Positions 1 to 11,743 of a stretch of 64,000 nucleotides of DNA are shown one piece after another (position 1 is the stretch's first letter; every line of letters begins with the position of its first letter). The DNA comes from Microcyclospora pomicola (Eukaryota > Ascomycota > Dothideomycetes > Capnodiales): assembly GCA_002786065.1 (NCBI GenBank), contig NHNY01000026.1:248001-312000 (forward strand), in the 5' to 3' direction. Made by a program: the position numbers and the translations under genes. A model generated the notes under the pieces. That model was not told the DNA's origin. It worked only from the letters and a program-made list of their open reading frames with translations, and did not search any database.

Positions 1-2637
1 GCACCTTGGGATGCCTGAAAAATTGACTAAAGAAGAAGCTCGGCAGAGCGTGGAACAGGAGACTTGAAGCAGACATTATTGATTAGGTGAACAGATCGTG
101 ATACTTTAGAGATGCTGCGATAATGCTTTGGTGAATGACAGCTTGAAAACGAGCGATGTTTGATGGTTATATACATGTGCTGTATACAGTGGCCGCAGTA
201 CATAGGAGAAGGAATGATGATGATGGCTAATATCCGGCCAAGGCCGGCGAAACTCTGAAACTATGTCCGGCCATGTCAACGGGCGGTCCCATTTCGAAAA
301 CACGAAGCGCTGATGTCTACGCATATTACGCAAAGGATCCGGAGGTGGCTATTGGTGACTGGAAATGTTCTTGTCCGCGTGTCCATAGCTGTTTGAGATG
401 CTTCAAAAGAGACATGTTGCTCGCCCAGACGCATTGAAAAGTGAGGTGGAAAGTGGTGATGTAGGACAGTCTGCACATCCGCGTGCGTCACGCATAGATC
501 CGGGGCTACGCCTCAACCGGCAGTCTTGGAGCGTATTCAGCTGCACGGGGAATCCTGCCACTCTGGACGTCGGTCTTTCGGGGATCTTTCGAATATCGTG
601 CAGCCGAAAAGCCGATGAAGAGATCGGAGACATCTCATGTTGTGACCTTTACCTCCAGGAGGGTCTTAGCGATGGTTGTGCATTAAGACACATTCTCAAG
701 TAGCGCCTTGCAAGGACGAGGAGATCTCTCCTCATAGGCATCACCAATGCGCCATCGAGGACAACGGCTGTCATCGAAGGGACGGAGTCGGTAACTCACG
801 AGAGATGTTTTGGCTCGTCGAGAGCTCTGAAGTGATGCCACGATGAGATAGACCCGTTAGCTGCCTTGCCGGACACTAAGTGTAGATGCTCACAGAGCAT
901 GATTTCCTGCAACAGAGAACCAGACACGCACACTCTTGTCAAGGCTGAGAACCGAAGCAGCGGTTGCTTTCTTACGCTGCGACTCAAGTCGACAGAATAG
1001 TCAGCCCTTGCGCGCAGCCAGATTGCCGCCTCTACGCGATGATCCTACAAGTGTTTGCTGACTGACTGAATGATTCGCATAAGTTAACGCCCTCGGGAGA
1101 CGTCCTTGGGTTGCGAGGATTCCTGGCCAGGTCGCCGGGCAGAAGCAGTGTTATCTCGGGTAGCATTCAACACCATTATCGAGCGACGACATGGGCTGTG
1201 ATGAACTTCACGTCATCATCGGCAGTCTGCTGAGATGCGCTGCCAGGGTCCTGTAGCCAAGCATTACGCACCAGATTAACTTAGTCACTGGCGACACTAC
1301 AAGAGTGTGAAGGACGCCAGGACCTCAAAAGGAGGTCGACCTATGAGTGACTCTGATGAGATTCAAAAGCGCTATGGATGGTGGAACGGCTGAAGTCAAG
1401 CCGTCACCATTGCGTGCATCGCTCGAGAAGCAGAAGGTCAATTCCGCAGCACCACCCCATCCATCAGTGCTTGAGGAGTGGCAAGAAGAGCTTCTGGTAC
1501 AGTGCCACACTGCGTAATGTGTGCCTGCCTGATATGAGCAGATCAGATGACTACGATGGATCAGTATGCAATCCATGCGCGCCACTGTGGATATGCAATT
1601 GCAAAGTGGGGGATAAGTATAGAGGCATGGTCGCAATGTCACGACCTCCGGCGACCACGACGACCAAGGACTTTCATGGCTATGATGACCATCGTCGGCT
1701 ACCACATGACTCACGAGGGACGAGGTCCAAGTCAAGGTATACGGAGATAGATTTGGTTCGGGGTTGCACATTGGTGGTCTAGGACCTTGTTGCTCGAACA
1801 CCCGTTCTCAGTTGGTATGTGGAGCGGGGTCTCCTCGATCCTTCAACAAGCTATGCATTGGTCTTTCGTGGCAGAGATGGCTTGGTATTGAACTGGGAAG
1901 AGACGAGATGCCACCGGGAGCCAAAAGATACCAGATTCCTCCAGTCATTATTATTAGTAGGTGTCGAGACGCAAGGTAGGTTTCAACCAACAGTAAGCAA
2001 TACCAAAAGTATGGCATGCTCCCGTTTGATGTCGCTTGCTTCCATCTCAGTCTACCTTGCTTTTTGCAGCATAGCCGTCTGGCAGATCTGGTAGGCTTCC
2101 ACGAGTGGAGGCGCAGGAGATCATTCAGCCCTGTACTCCACCCAAAAATGCCTCATTATAGAAATGAGCTGCTGCGGCCCCGCAAAGCTTAATTTGAGTT
2201 CAAGATCCAGGCACCTACGCGACAACTTTGCAGCACTTTTCTACAGTACTCGAGCTCAACTATCGCTCTCCGCGTACGGCGACCGTATGCCAGTCCTTGC
2301 AAAGAGCACAATGCGGAGTGTGGTCACTTTGGACTATCTTCGCCATCAGGATCACTGCCAAGAGTGTACTTCGAAACTCAGATCCTTTGCGCACTACTCA
2401 GCCTCCAGGATTGCGATCCTCCCTAAGGCGGATGTGCCCGTTCTCAGCTCCCACGAGCTGGCGCAGACTCCACGTGCTGCTCCAGGCAACTCCAAATAGC
2501 ACTTATTCTCAAGTGGCTTCAACGCGATCCAGCGGTCGTGATAAAAGGTCGATCAGCGCCGCCGACATGTGCTTGACGTGGGCGGAACAGATCACCATCT
2601 TTCCAAGCAAAACAAGGCTCAGCATCATCTCTCCATC
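1..2637. other. Gene-free stretch, left edge
   Basis: No supported gene. The longest open frames are 1325-1801 on the minus strand (158 codons) and 1378-1782 on the plus strand (134 codons). They lie antisense to each other, and neither shows a signal peptide, a domain or convincing splice partners. An unrelated gene could end just outside the left edge. Confidence 0.5.
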
Positions 2638-3617
2638 ATGAAATCTTCGGTCAGCCTTCATGCTACCCTTGCTGCTGTACTAGCCACAGCAGCGGCTCAA
2701 TCCGCAGATTGGTGGCATCCTGTCGCAGGAACGACCTATGCGATTGATCTGACGGACACAATCGCCGCTCCTTATCCTGCGAACACCACAGCCTATGATG
2801 CCGACTTGTTTGCGAACAATGGCAGTGCCTGGACCAGTCTCCAGGCCGCCGACTTCAAGACTATTTGCTACTTCAGGTAAGTTATGCATACCCGACGAAT
2901 TTGAGACATTAAAGCTGACACTTCGATTTCAGTGCGGGCTCATATGAGAATTGGCGTCCCGACAAAGATGACTTTGCGGCAGAAGATATTGGCGAGCCCT
3001 TAGAGGGCTGGGACGGAGAGTGGTGGGTCAACACGAAGTCCGACAGCATTCGTGCGATCATGGCCAAACGGATGGATCTCGCAGTACAGAACAATTGTTC
3101 CGCGATCGACCCTGACAACATCGATGTTTACAACAATGGCGGAGGAGGATTCGACTTGACGAGCGACGATGCCGTGGACTACATCAAATTCTTGACTTCC
3201 GAAGGCCACAAGCGAGGGCTTGCGGTCGGCCTGAAGAACGCTTTGGAGATCATCCCAGACGTCATCGACGATGTTGACTTCGCGGTTAATGAACAATGCC
3301 AGCAGTATGACGAGTGTAGCGACTCGCAGCCGTTCATTGACGCCGACAAGCCAGTATTCGAAATTGAGTACTCCGAGAACCCTTCGCAGGACCAGATAAA
3401 CTCGATCTGTGGAGCGGCGTCTCCGAAATACTCCGTCTTGATCAAGCATATGAATCTCACTACTTGGGAGGTCGTATGCCCAATCGTTGGTGCCGACACA
3501 ACGACATCATCAGCACCACCGGCCGCTTCCGCATACACCAGCATGGGCGCCGTGAACATTCCTCAGGTTACAGCCTCCTTCGTTCTCTTGGCATCTGGAT
3601 TCGTTCTCTTTTCTTAG
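2638..3617 (+). CDS. GPI-anchored GH114 endo-alpha-1,4-galactosaminidase-like protein
   Basis: Two exons, 2638-2876 and 2933-3617, with a 56-bp GTAAGT..AG intron, give 307 residues. The N-terminus is a signal peptide ending near ATAAAQS. The mature protein opens with WWHPVAGTTYAIDL, continues with CYFSAGSYENWRPD across the splice, then AIDPDNIDVYNNGG and FAVNEQCQQY. This motif order is typical of glycoside hydrolase family 114. The Asp of the DPDN block and the Glu of NEQC are the likely catalytic acids. A hydrophobic C-terminal tail after a Thr/Ser/Pro/Ala linker suggests a GPI anchor. Known fungal relatives (Ega3 type) cut galactosaminogalactan, a wall and biofilm polymer. No galactosaminogalactan synthesis genes lie beside it, so a role in that pathway is inference. 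The ATG at 2638 is chosen because it starts the signal peptide. Confidence 0.88.
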
Positions 3618-4410
3618 ACATTCAATAGCTTTTCTCTCCAAAATTTGACGGTCTCACCGCCGCACTTCGCTCTATCATGCATATCTGCTACCTTCTAGAA
3701 AATTCGCTGTGAACAAGATCCACTGTTCGGGATGTGAGACTCATGGGCTATGGTGTTAGCAAGCTCCATAGAGCCCTCGGGCAACTCTTGGCTCCCATGT
3801 CCAAGGATTGTTCACGATGAAAAAGCAAGTACCTGGAAATGATTACTGACATTGAATATACTGAACACACGGATGTGATGGCGACTGCAGTCCACACAGG
3901 TATTGTATGAGATATATCGTCTTGCATATCAAGACACAAGCACTCTGCATGCCCGTAGATGCCCATGTCTGGCTCAGAAAGCATTAACTACTTGTTGCTT
4001 GTGACTGATCTTGGCTCGATGATCTCTCCCGACATGGCAGATTTGCGCGTCCGAAGATCTCCCGAGACCGCCGACATCATCTTGGCTGCACGCATCTAAG
4101 CGCCCAGCGAACCTGCATTCCAGCGCTTATGCATGCTCAATATAGCCTCGGGCATTTCACGATCGAGTAACAGGCTCTCATAAGCCAACGGCGTTGATAG
4201 TCTATGGCGCGACCAAGTCAGCACTTGCATAGCCGTGTCAAACCCAAGATTTCATTCGAAGTACTCGGTTTGATCATCACTGCACACATGTTACTGCATC
4301 TGCACGGCGCAGTCGCCTCCAGGTGTTGATGATATGACTACAATGTCTGCCGCATGCGTTTGCCTCACGGCGAACGTCGTCTTCGCGAACCACCAGAGGT
4401 ACTCCCAAAC
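3618..4410. other. Intergenic
   Basis: I see no gene here. The right end contains a short frame starting at 4342 that stops after about 23 codons and could act as an upstream ORF of the next gene. Confidence 0.5.
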
Positions 4411-5484
4411 ATGAGCAGCTCATCCCCGGTCAACGTCGTCCTTGGGCCATTGACCACAACTTTCACACCTCCGGCTTTCTGCCTTGGAGATGTGGCCGTG
4501 GCAACGTATCCGGTGCCTCCATATGTCTGGGCATTTCCCAATCAACAATGTGACGATAGCACTGACTTCCATTTCGCCACGACATGCTGGCCTCCGCTGA
4601 GCTACCCGATCGTTGTAAACATGGGCGTATCGGTGGCTCAGTGGGGCTACTACAGCCCGGGTATCGCATGTCCTTCTGGATACTACTCTGCAGCTTCAGC
4701 TACTGCAAGCTGGTCTTCGGATTTTACTCCGACTCATTCGATGAAGATCGGCGAGACCGCCGTGGGGTGTTGTCCTGAGTAAGTGCTTGTTACAAGTCAG
4801 CTTTCTGCCATCGCTTTGGACCGCCGCTGATGATCGCCTGCCAGATCATATACTTTGTCTGGCGGACAATGCAGAAGTTGGGCTTCCACTATTCACTCTG
4901 CAAGAACCTGTAACAACAGCACGTTCACAGACTTTGCGATAAAGGCGGTGCCTACACTGGTAACGAACACGTTCAACAACAAAGCATACACCACTGCCGT
5001 CTCTACCGCACTGTATGTCGCCGATTACATCGAGATCAGATGGCAAAGCACCGATCGATTGTCCACGATCACTTCGGCCGCATCGAGCTCTGCGACTATG
5101 TCCCCGGCTCCTGCTGCAACTTCGACGGCCGTTGTGTCAACTTCGACTCCGCTACCATCCATCGCTGCGGTACCTTCAGGACGACTTTCGATCGGCCCAA
5201 GGATAGCTATCGGTATAGCTGTACCTTTAGCTTTGCTAGCTATATGTGCCGGCCTACTGTTCTACAGACGAAGGACATTCCGCAAAGATAAGCAGGCAAG
5301 CGACGTCATTGATTCATCGCGCGTGCTGCATCAGGACAGTATAATGACGAAAGTGGACCATTCGGATGTGCATTATACAACAGGTCGAGTAACGGGTTAC
5401 CACGAGCTGGAAGAGCAACGTTGGCCTCAGGAATTGAGCTCCGAACAGGACCCACGGCACGAGAGGCATGAGTTGGCAGCGTAG
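4411..5484 (+). CDS. Single-pass surface protein with cysteine-rich ectodomain
   Basis: Two exons, 4411-4778 and 4845-5484 (66-bp intron), give 335 residues. The ectodomain begins almost at the first Met with LTTTFTPPAFC and carries paired cysteines (CCPES at the splice). It is followed by a Ser/Thr/Ala-rich stalk, one membrane segment (IAIGIAVPLALLAICAGLLF) and a basic stop-transfer RRRTFRK. The cytoplasmic tail is about 80 residues, acidic and His-rich. No cleavable signal peptide is visible. An in-frame ATG at 4354 would add 19 polar residues and does not supply one. I recall related 'TTTFTPP' proteins of unknown function from dothideomycetes and leotiomycetes. A surface sensor or stalked receptor is a guess from the architecture. 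Confidence 0.8.
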
Positions 5485-6250
5485 GATACGGACCTTTTCT
5501 CATCGCAAGGTTCTGTAGCGTAAGGTAATTATGCAGTTTTGGGAGCCCATTGCGAAGAATCCACCTGTTTCGCATAGAACGCAGCGTCAATGAACCAGGC
5601 TCATTTACTTGTTGTCTCTGGTTGCATAAAGTCTGCTTTTGATTATCCATCCGACCAAATCGAAGCTATCTCCTGACTGGACATTGTAGGCATTGAACAC
5701 TTCCAAACCGCCCGCGGCTGTTTCTGAGCTGTGCGAGAAGTTGATGCTCTCAATTGCGTTCGTACTCATACCAGGCGCTAAGGCATGGAAATTTGGTGAC
5801 TGGCGGTGTCTCGCGCTGTCGATCATGTTTGATGTGGCAGTTTCAAGAATAGAATGACACCTTAGGCAATACCTTTATCTCCGTGAAGCGATGTGATGAG
5901 CCGACCCCACGTTTCTAAGCGCCGAGCTTCAAGCTTCAGCATCCCTTGTCCTCGCGCATCCAACAGCGCATTCGCCAGATGTCTACCGGTCCAGCACTTG
6001 GTGCATCCCGACTGATCGGGCCAACACTCATGTGCAGTGATCGTTTCAGATCAAGCGCCAGCGATTGACGTTATTAGCTACGCCGCATGAGCAACATGCG
6101 CGAATGTCAAGGCAAGTACATGGAGGCTTTCGCTGCCCCGCTCGCTGTTGTCACCGATATGATTTCTCTACACATGTCTATTTCCCTCGTCTCTCTTATT
6201 TGATGTGCTTCTCTTTGCTCTGGTAGCATTCTCCTTGCAGTCCTCTTCCC
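5485..6250. other. Intergenic with pyrimidine-rich leader
   Basis: No gene is seen. About 6176-6245 is rich in CT tracts (ttccctcgtctctctt), as is usual just upstream of fungal start codons. Confidence 0.5.
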
Positions 6251-7780
6251 ATGGCCCAAGATATCTCCTTACCAATCTTTACAAAATCTGCCGCGGGGCC
6301 TTACAAAACCAGAGGCATACTTCAACCGCACAGGTCGGCGGCACGGAGGGCCATTCTTACATTACTTGCGCTGCTTGCACTATACTGGACGTTATACGGC
6401 GACCCGATACGACGCATCACCGGCAGATATGAGGAGGCCAGCGCATTATTACTACCGGAGCTAGCCACGACCGGGGAGCCTGCGGCCAAAGAGAGCACGG
6501 ATGAAATCTCGTCAATACCATCCTGCAAGACAGCGGTCGGTCTGGACGAGATCGTTGTAGTGATCAAGACCGGTGCCACAGAAGCCCAAGAGAGATTGCC
6601 TGTCCATTTTGGCACCACACTAGAATGCTTTGGCCATGTGGTCATCTTCTCAGATTACGAGGAGACTATGGACGGCCATGTGATCTATGATGCTCTGGAT
6701 AACGTGACCGCGGATATTCGATTAAACCACGACGACTTTGACCTGTGGCGGCGCCTTCGCGATGGGGGACGTACAAGCCTCAACCCGGACGAGATCAGCA
6801 CTGCAGGCAGTGTGGCGAGCTCGTCGAGTCCAACAGGTAATCAGGGGAACAGCGCATGGCGACTAGACAGGTTCAAGAATATGCCCATACTTGGAAAGGT
6901 TCTGGAACTGAAGCCTGCTGCCAAATGGTATGTCTTCATTGATGCCGACACATTTCTGTCATGGTCGAGCCTATTGGAATGGACTCAGCTGCTGGACCAT
7001 ACCAAACCCATCTACACCGGATCGCTTGCCACGATGGCCGCTTGGCAAAGAGCAGGCTCAGACTGGCCTGCACAGGACTTTGCTCACGGCGGCTCAGGCT
7101 ACATGCTTTCTGCGGCAGCCCTAAGCGCAGGCGCGAGGACCTACGCCGAGAAGCAAGATGAGATTGATCATATGATCTCAGATCACTGGTATGGCGATGT
7201 AGCCATGGCTCAAGTCTTGCAAGAACACTTGAGCCTCAAAGTCAGCTCTGCCTTTCCTATGATCCAAGGTAGCGATCCCATAACCATGGACTACAGCGAG
7301 ATCAGGGACGACAGGAAGCTGTGGTGTTTTCCGGCGATCTCATACCACCATCTTACCCCTTCCACTATTACAAGCTTGTGGGAATTCGAGCAAAGCTGGA
7401 CATCTCGACAGGCCATTGGGAGTGAACCTCTACGTCACTCTGATGTGTTCAAGTATTGGTTGGTACCCAAGCTCGCATCGGCGAATGACGATACTATCTG
7501 GGTAGACTCCGACATCGATTCTGGAAACGTTGTTGACGATATGATTGACGATGTCAATGGATGTCGTGCAGTATGCGAGCGTAACATCAAATGTATACAG
7601 TATTCCTTCCACGATGGCAGTTGTAAGACGTACAATAAGCTTAGGCTGGGCACACAAGATCGTCCTAGGCCCAGTGTGGAATCTGGATGGATTGTGGACC
7701 ATATTCATCGCTTCATAGAAGATTTCGATACTTGTGACGGAAGCAAGAACGAAGGAAGATGGATTGAGCTAGAGCTGTAG
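6251..7780 (+). CDS. GT31-like (fringe-type) glycosyltransferase, type II membrane protein
   Basis: An intronless frame of 509 residues. A basic N-terminus precedes one membrane anchor at about residues 35-49 (ILTLLALLALYWTLY), which fits a Golgi type II topology. The catalytic region contains IVVVIKTGATEAQERLPVHF, VIFSDYE, a long WRLDRFKN helix and KWYVFIDADTF. The DAD at 231-233 is the expected metal and nucleotide-sugar binding motif, and HGGSGYMLS follows near 279. This order matches fungal members of the GT31/fringe-like family. The C-terminal part (about 435-470) has a small cysteine module, CRAVCERNIKCIQYSF..CKTYNK, that resembles a PAN/apple fold. Donor and acceptor sugars cannot be read from the sequence. 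The start chosen is the first Met of the frame, directly after the pyrimidine-rich leader. Confidence 0.85.
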   Translation: MAQDISLPIFTKSAAGPYKTRGILQPHRSAARRAILTLLALLALYWTLYGDPIRRITGRYEEASALLLPELATTGEPAAKESTDEISSIPSCKTAVGLDEIVVVIKTGATEAQERLPVHFGTTLECFGHVVIFSDYEETMDGHVIYDALDNVTADIRLNHDDFDLWRRLRDGGRTSLNPDEISTAGSVASSSSPTGNQGNSAWRLDRFKNMPILGKVLELKPAAKWYVFIDADTFLSWSSLLEWTQLLDHTKPIYTGSLATMAAWQRAGSDWPAQDFAHGGSGYMLSAAALSAGARTYAEKQDEIDHMISDHWYGDVAMAQVLQEHLSLKVSSAFPMIQGSDPITMDYSEIRDDRKLWCFPAISYHHLTPSTITSLWEFEQSWTSRQAIGSEPLRHSDVFKYWLVPKLASANDDTIWVDSDIDSGNVVDDMIDDVNGCRAVCERNIKCIQYSFHDGSCKTYNKLRLGTQDRPRPSVESGWIVDHIHRFIEDFDTCDGSKNEGRWIELEL

Positions 7781-8127
7781 CGAAGAGTAGCTGACATCGC
7801 AATTTACTACACGACGTCTCCATCATTTAACTTTCGAGTGTAAGATGCGCAGACATATCACACGTTAATACTCGCCACCGAATTGTGCATCTTGACCGAT
7901 CAAGGCCGAAGAGAAGGCACTCTTGGGGAGCAACCGTTACGGTGAAGGTATCTTGCAGTAATCTCGAGCCTTCGAACGGGTCATGGTTTGGATGGAACAC
8001 AATTGAGTCTTACGGGATCACTGTACTAGCGTACTGCAACTCTCCTCGGCAACGTTACTTTGAAACAGCAAGAACTTGTGACCAATTGTCACATGGCGTA
8101 CGCTTGGTAAATCAATCATGTAGCGAG
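7781..8127. other. Intergenic (convergent 3' ends)
   Basis: This separates two convergent genes. I see no gene, and only generic AT-rich 3' sequence. Confidence 0.5.
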
Positions 8128-9927
8128 CTAACCAAAATGAGGGATATATGACGGCCACGTCGTCCCAGCAAAGGTGTCCGAAGGCTGATATGCTAGCGAA
8201 CGAAGGACTTCCACGAGAACGGCAAGCCTGCACGCCACAATGACCACAGTGTAGAACTTTGTATAGCCATTGAATATCCAAAGAAACGGCAAGGTCAAAG
8301 CTTTGCGTTTGGTTCTCCGAAGCGATGCACGATAGGCCATGAACGAGGGTATTGTGCCAAGGAAATATAGAGGGCCCGCGGCTGCTGTCAATAGTGAACA
8401 GATACGCCATAGCCACTGTTCAGCATAGGTGGGAAAGGCGAAGTTCCAGGCAATGCAATGTAAGGCGCCAAACATGGTCAGCGCGACGATGCCGCCGAGA
8501 AACACGTAGCCTTCGGTATCTGTGTGCGTACAATCATTCTCGATGCGGATGCCCAGCCGGCCGGCGACGTTCATGGTCGTGTCTGGTCCCATGTTGTCTA
8601 GGAGTCCAAAAGGCACTGGACCGGCGTTGGCAAGCTTGATGAGTTCCTCTGACGTGGGGTATCGTTCCGCAGGCACACGCATAGCTGTCTCGATATCCCT
8701 AGGCTTGTCGATCGAAAGAGCGTAGGTGGCGAAGGAGCACACCGCAAAGGCCAGCGTCAAGATCTCGAGCTGCGTCGTGGGAAGTCCTTGGCCCAGGCGA
8801 GCGCTCAGCTGGACGATCAGCCAGGTGATCTGACCGAGCGCCAACAACTTGATGTATAGATTGCCCTTGTTGAGGTCGTCGAGATGATCGCTCGAGACCT
8901 GCGGTAGCTCCTTTATGATGCCCATTTGCCGCGCCAGGAGTAGCTGCGTGGCATCCACGACCCAGACGTCGCTACACAACGCACGGAGGTTATATAGCCA
9001 TATTCGATACGAGCATTTGAATTTCGTCACCTCTCTAGGGCTGTCGAAACTGTTCAGATCAACAATGTGGACCGCCCTGAGTACAGCTAAGCTATTGCTT
9101 TGATCGACGTGCCAATGCACCTCGCCAAGGTGCCGAGATGCCGATTCGACGGCGCTTTCGAGACGACTTGAGAAGAATCCGGAGTTTAGCTGCTGTCGAT
9201 ACCAAGTCCGGATGTTCGCAGGTAGCGGGGCAGGTTTGAGGTTTGAGGGCATCGAGTGTCGCCGTGCTGGCATTCTTTGGTGCCTCTCGTTTGCTACATG
9301 TGGCATTTGGTCGGAGGCAAGCTGTAGCGTCGAACATGACCTGGCTCTCCTTGGACTTGTCGGCTCACGGGCAACATGATGTTGCGAGTCGAAAGTTCCC
9401 AAAGGAGCTGGATTGTGATTGCGCATTTGCTTCGACACAAGCACTTGGATCACTGGCTTCCCGCTTTCGAGGTCGGCGCTTGACAAGCTGTACGATGACT
9501 CCATTGCTGAGCCGTGACTCCCCCCCTTTGCATGGATGAAATCGAGTTGGAATCCACCCATGTTGGCATAGTACGTATGAGCTCTGGTCCATGGAACCTC
9601 ACCTTTGACTCTATCAAATACGCGCTCAAGTCTCAGGACCGATACAATATCAGCGCAAGCCTTTCCTAGAGCCCACTCTGGGGCCAAGAGATTCCAGAGT
9701 GTCCATCGGAATTTGTGGTATACACGAGTGCATGTCCGTAAGGACTTGGGCCATCTCCCAGCTGCATCCGATTGTAGCGGCACATTGAGGTGAAGTACCG
9801 ACCAAGTGCAGAGAATCAGAACGCCTAGGCAGCTCCAGATGATATCGAGACTGCCGCGGGTATCTGGGGCGGAGACGAAGAGGACATTAGCAGGTGGCAG
9901 CGTGCATGTCGTACTGAATGTGCTCAT
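8128..9927 (-). CDS. Fungal polytopic membrane protein, function unknown
   Basis: An intronless frame of 599 residues when started at the ATG at 9927. The frame is open to 10098, but the extra 57 residues look like leader sequence. The protein starts with a short outer segment, then DTRGSLDIIWSCLGVLILCTW and SVLHLNVP, the opening of a widely expanded ascomycete and basidiomycete family of uncharacterised membrane proteins. A long hydrophilic middle (about 140-330) is Ser/Arg-rich. At least four or five further membrane segments follow in the C-terminal half, including GYVFLGGIVALTMFGALHCI and FYTVVIVACRLAVLVEVL. The end, WPSYIPHFG, is also typical of the family. No enzymatic motif is visible. 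Confidence 0.78.
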   Translation of the reverse strand: MSTFSTTCTLPPANVLFVSAPDTRGSLDIIWSCLGVLILCTWSVLHLNVPLQSDAAGRWPKSLRTCTRVYHKFRWTLWNLLAPEWALGKACADIVSVLRLERVFDRVKGEVPWTRAHTYYANMGGFQLDFIHAKGGSHGSAMESSYSLSSADLESGKPVIQVLVSKQMRNHNPAPLGTFDSQHHVAREPTSPRRARSCSTLQLASDQMPHVANERHQRMPARRHSMPSNLKPAPLPANIRTWYRQQLNSGFFSSRLESAVESASRHLGEVHWHVDQSNSLAVLRAVHIVDLNSFDSPREVTKFKCSYRIWLYNLRALCSDVWVVDATQLLLARQMGIIKELPQVSSDHLDDLNKGNLYIKLLALGQITWLIVQLSARLGQGLPTTQLEILTLAFAVCSFATYALSIDKPRDIETAMRVPAERYPTSEELIKLANAGPVPFGLLDNMGPDTTMNVAGRLGIRIENDCTHTDTEGYVFLGGIVALTMFGALHCIAWNFAFPTYAEQWLWRICSLLTAAAGPLYFLGTIPSFMAYRASLRRTKRKALTLPFLWIFNGYTKFYTVVIVACRLAVLVEVLRSLAYQPSDTFAGTTWPSYIPHFG

Positions 9928-10832
9928 AGCTGAATGGTATACCTCTTTATCCCGGTGGGTGCAGGTGGCTTTGTGTCGACCATTCCCCATACAGGGGGTG
10001 GGGGCTGCACAAGGATGGAGTTGTAGGCTAGCCGCAATTGACCACAGGATTGTGCTTCCTGAAGGACATGGCAACAAGCACTTCGAAGATAGAGACAAGT
10101 CATCTACACCTCAAACAAATAGACTCGATCCTAACACTCATGCCTACTTCTAATATCAGTATAATTGTCTTTCATTCTGATGTACTCAACCTGACTGTCA
10201 AGCTATCTCTCTCGTACAAATGTCCTCGTATCCAGTGCTCAATCTTACCGTACTTCTGCATCCCCGTTCTTATGAATGTTGAGATAACGAATGTGGACGT
10301 AGCCTTGAGAACGCCACCCCTGTCGCTAACAGTGCTAAGCGCCAACACTCGCCTCAAGAGGACCCTACAGAGAAGATCAGTCGTCGCCCGAAGGTTCAAG
10401 GCTTCTGCGTCCATGGCGCTAATGGCCCACCAGAACAAGATACTGGGTGTATCCGGCTGCGAGAATTCACTTGGAGCGGTGGCTGACATCAGCCACTCCA
10501 AACCTCGTGTTTATTGTGGCGATGGTCTCAACCCTGCGATTGAACATGTCTCGTACGCGCTCTCGGTCCGTGGAGACGACGTGGGGGCTGGAATTCGGAG
10601 CACAAGCCTGAGAATTCGCAGCGGCCTAGCACACCACCTTGTCCAATGCCACGCGTCTTGAGTATATCCACTACCATCAATATGGCGTTGCGGTAATAAT
10701 GGACGCAGGTTCAGCAATCTGATGTCGCGCAGTCAGTGCTCATCAGGGGATCCACCGTCATATCACTGTCATTTCCCCATTTCTCGCCATTCGTGTTGCG
10801 CAGATCGACGTTCCGCCGCACATTCGACATGA
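9928..10832. other. Intergenic
   Basis: A 207-codon frame on the plus strand (10038-10661) overlaps open frames on the other strand. Its composition is low in domain-like features, so I do not call it a gene. Confidence 0.45.
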
Positions 10833-11347
10833 AATGACACCACGTTGACCACGACCACGACCATCTACCTTGTGACGACGTCGACGGCTTTCGTCAATGG
10901 TACATCCACTGTGGATGTGACTACCACGACGACGACGACCGAGCTGGCAGGCACTACCATGGAGGCATGCCCTGCTCAGTGCACGGCTGGCAGACAATAA
11001 GCATGTACGTCTCTTGAAACCCGGCATATATCGTGCGCCAACACACTCATTAAGCTCGGAACGCTGACAAGCCTTTCATACATCCAGGCCTTGGTACTAG
11101 CTGTGGATTTAATGCCGGATGCGACCAGATCTTCGTACCGATATATTACCTTTCTGTCTCAAGCGACAGTGCATTCAGCCCTGGTCATTGCCAGTATCTC
11201 TGCGACCAAGATACTTGGTGTAACTTCTACGATTACTACCCAACCAACGGCCGATGTAAGCTGTACAACGACGCCGTCCTCATCAAGGCAAGCTCCGTCT
11301 ACATCGAGGGAGCAGCGTATGGGTCGAAAATTGGTGGGCCCTGTTAG
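10833..11347 (+). pseudogene. Decayed cysteine-rich apple-like surface protein gene
   Basis: Two coding-like blocks lie in one frame. The first (10833 to about 10988) reads as a Thr-rich stretch (TTTTTIYLVTTSTAFVNGT) ending EACPAQCTAG. The second (about 11088-11347) reads GTSCGFNAGCDQIF, then HCQYLCDQDTWCNFYDYY and NGRCKLYND, stopping after GGPC at 11345-11347. This cysteine spacing resembles a PAN/apple-like fungal module. The upstream block runs into an in-frame TGA at 10830-10832, and no acceptor or start codon lies before the Thr-rich part. A TAA at 10998-11000 precedes the best GT donor (11005). A non-consensus GC-AG intron 10989-11087 would keep the frame, but the 5' end would still be missing. 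I therefore read it as a gene that lost its 5' end; an unusual spliced gene remains possible. Confidence 0.5.
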
Positions 11348-11685
11348 TGCAAGACTATTGATGCTGTCAGGCTTCCTCATTAGCCATTACTTGTGTCAAA
11401 ATCTGTTTGCGCCGAAGCTGCTCCATTTTCATGTTAGCGACGATCCTCCGTGCTTGGTAAAGTCACTGGCTCCAACATCTGCACTATCCTACGCAGATGA
11501 CCGTCCTGCCATGCGTCACCTATGTCTCGACATGGGATATACAGTGTCAGGCAAGATGGTGCCGGGAGCTTGGACGATGATCAGAAGCGTCGGATGCAGT
11601 GAACTCTTCGTGAGGATCATCGCGTGCCTACGCCTGGTGTCCTAGACTTGATCCGGATCATGTGCAGACGCGGGAGCATGCGTGT

Positions 11686-11723
11686 GCAGATGTGACTGTA
11701 AAGTTGAAGCAGATGTGACTGTA
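11686..11723. repeat. 15-bp direct repeat, two copies
   Basis: The 15-mer gcagatgtgactgta occurs at 11686-11700 and again at 11709-11723, so the copies are 23 bp apart. It lies about 50 bp before 5S rRNA copy 1 and is not seen beside copy 2. Confidence 0.7.
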
Positions 11724-11743
11724 GGCATCCTTTGTGGAAGGTT

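Noticed and set aside
1325-1801. 158-codon minus-strand frame with a 134-codon plus-strand frame antisense to it
   Set aside because: No signal peptide, domain, or splice support; composition not protein-like on either strand.
10038-10661. 207-codon plus-strand frame
   Set aside because: It begins in the leader of the neighbouring gene, overlaps open frames on the other strand and shows no conserved feature.
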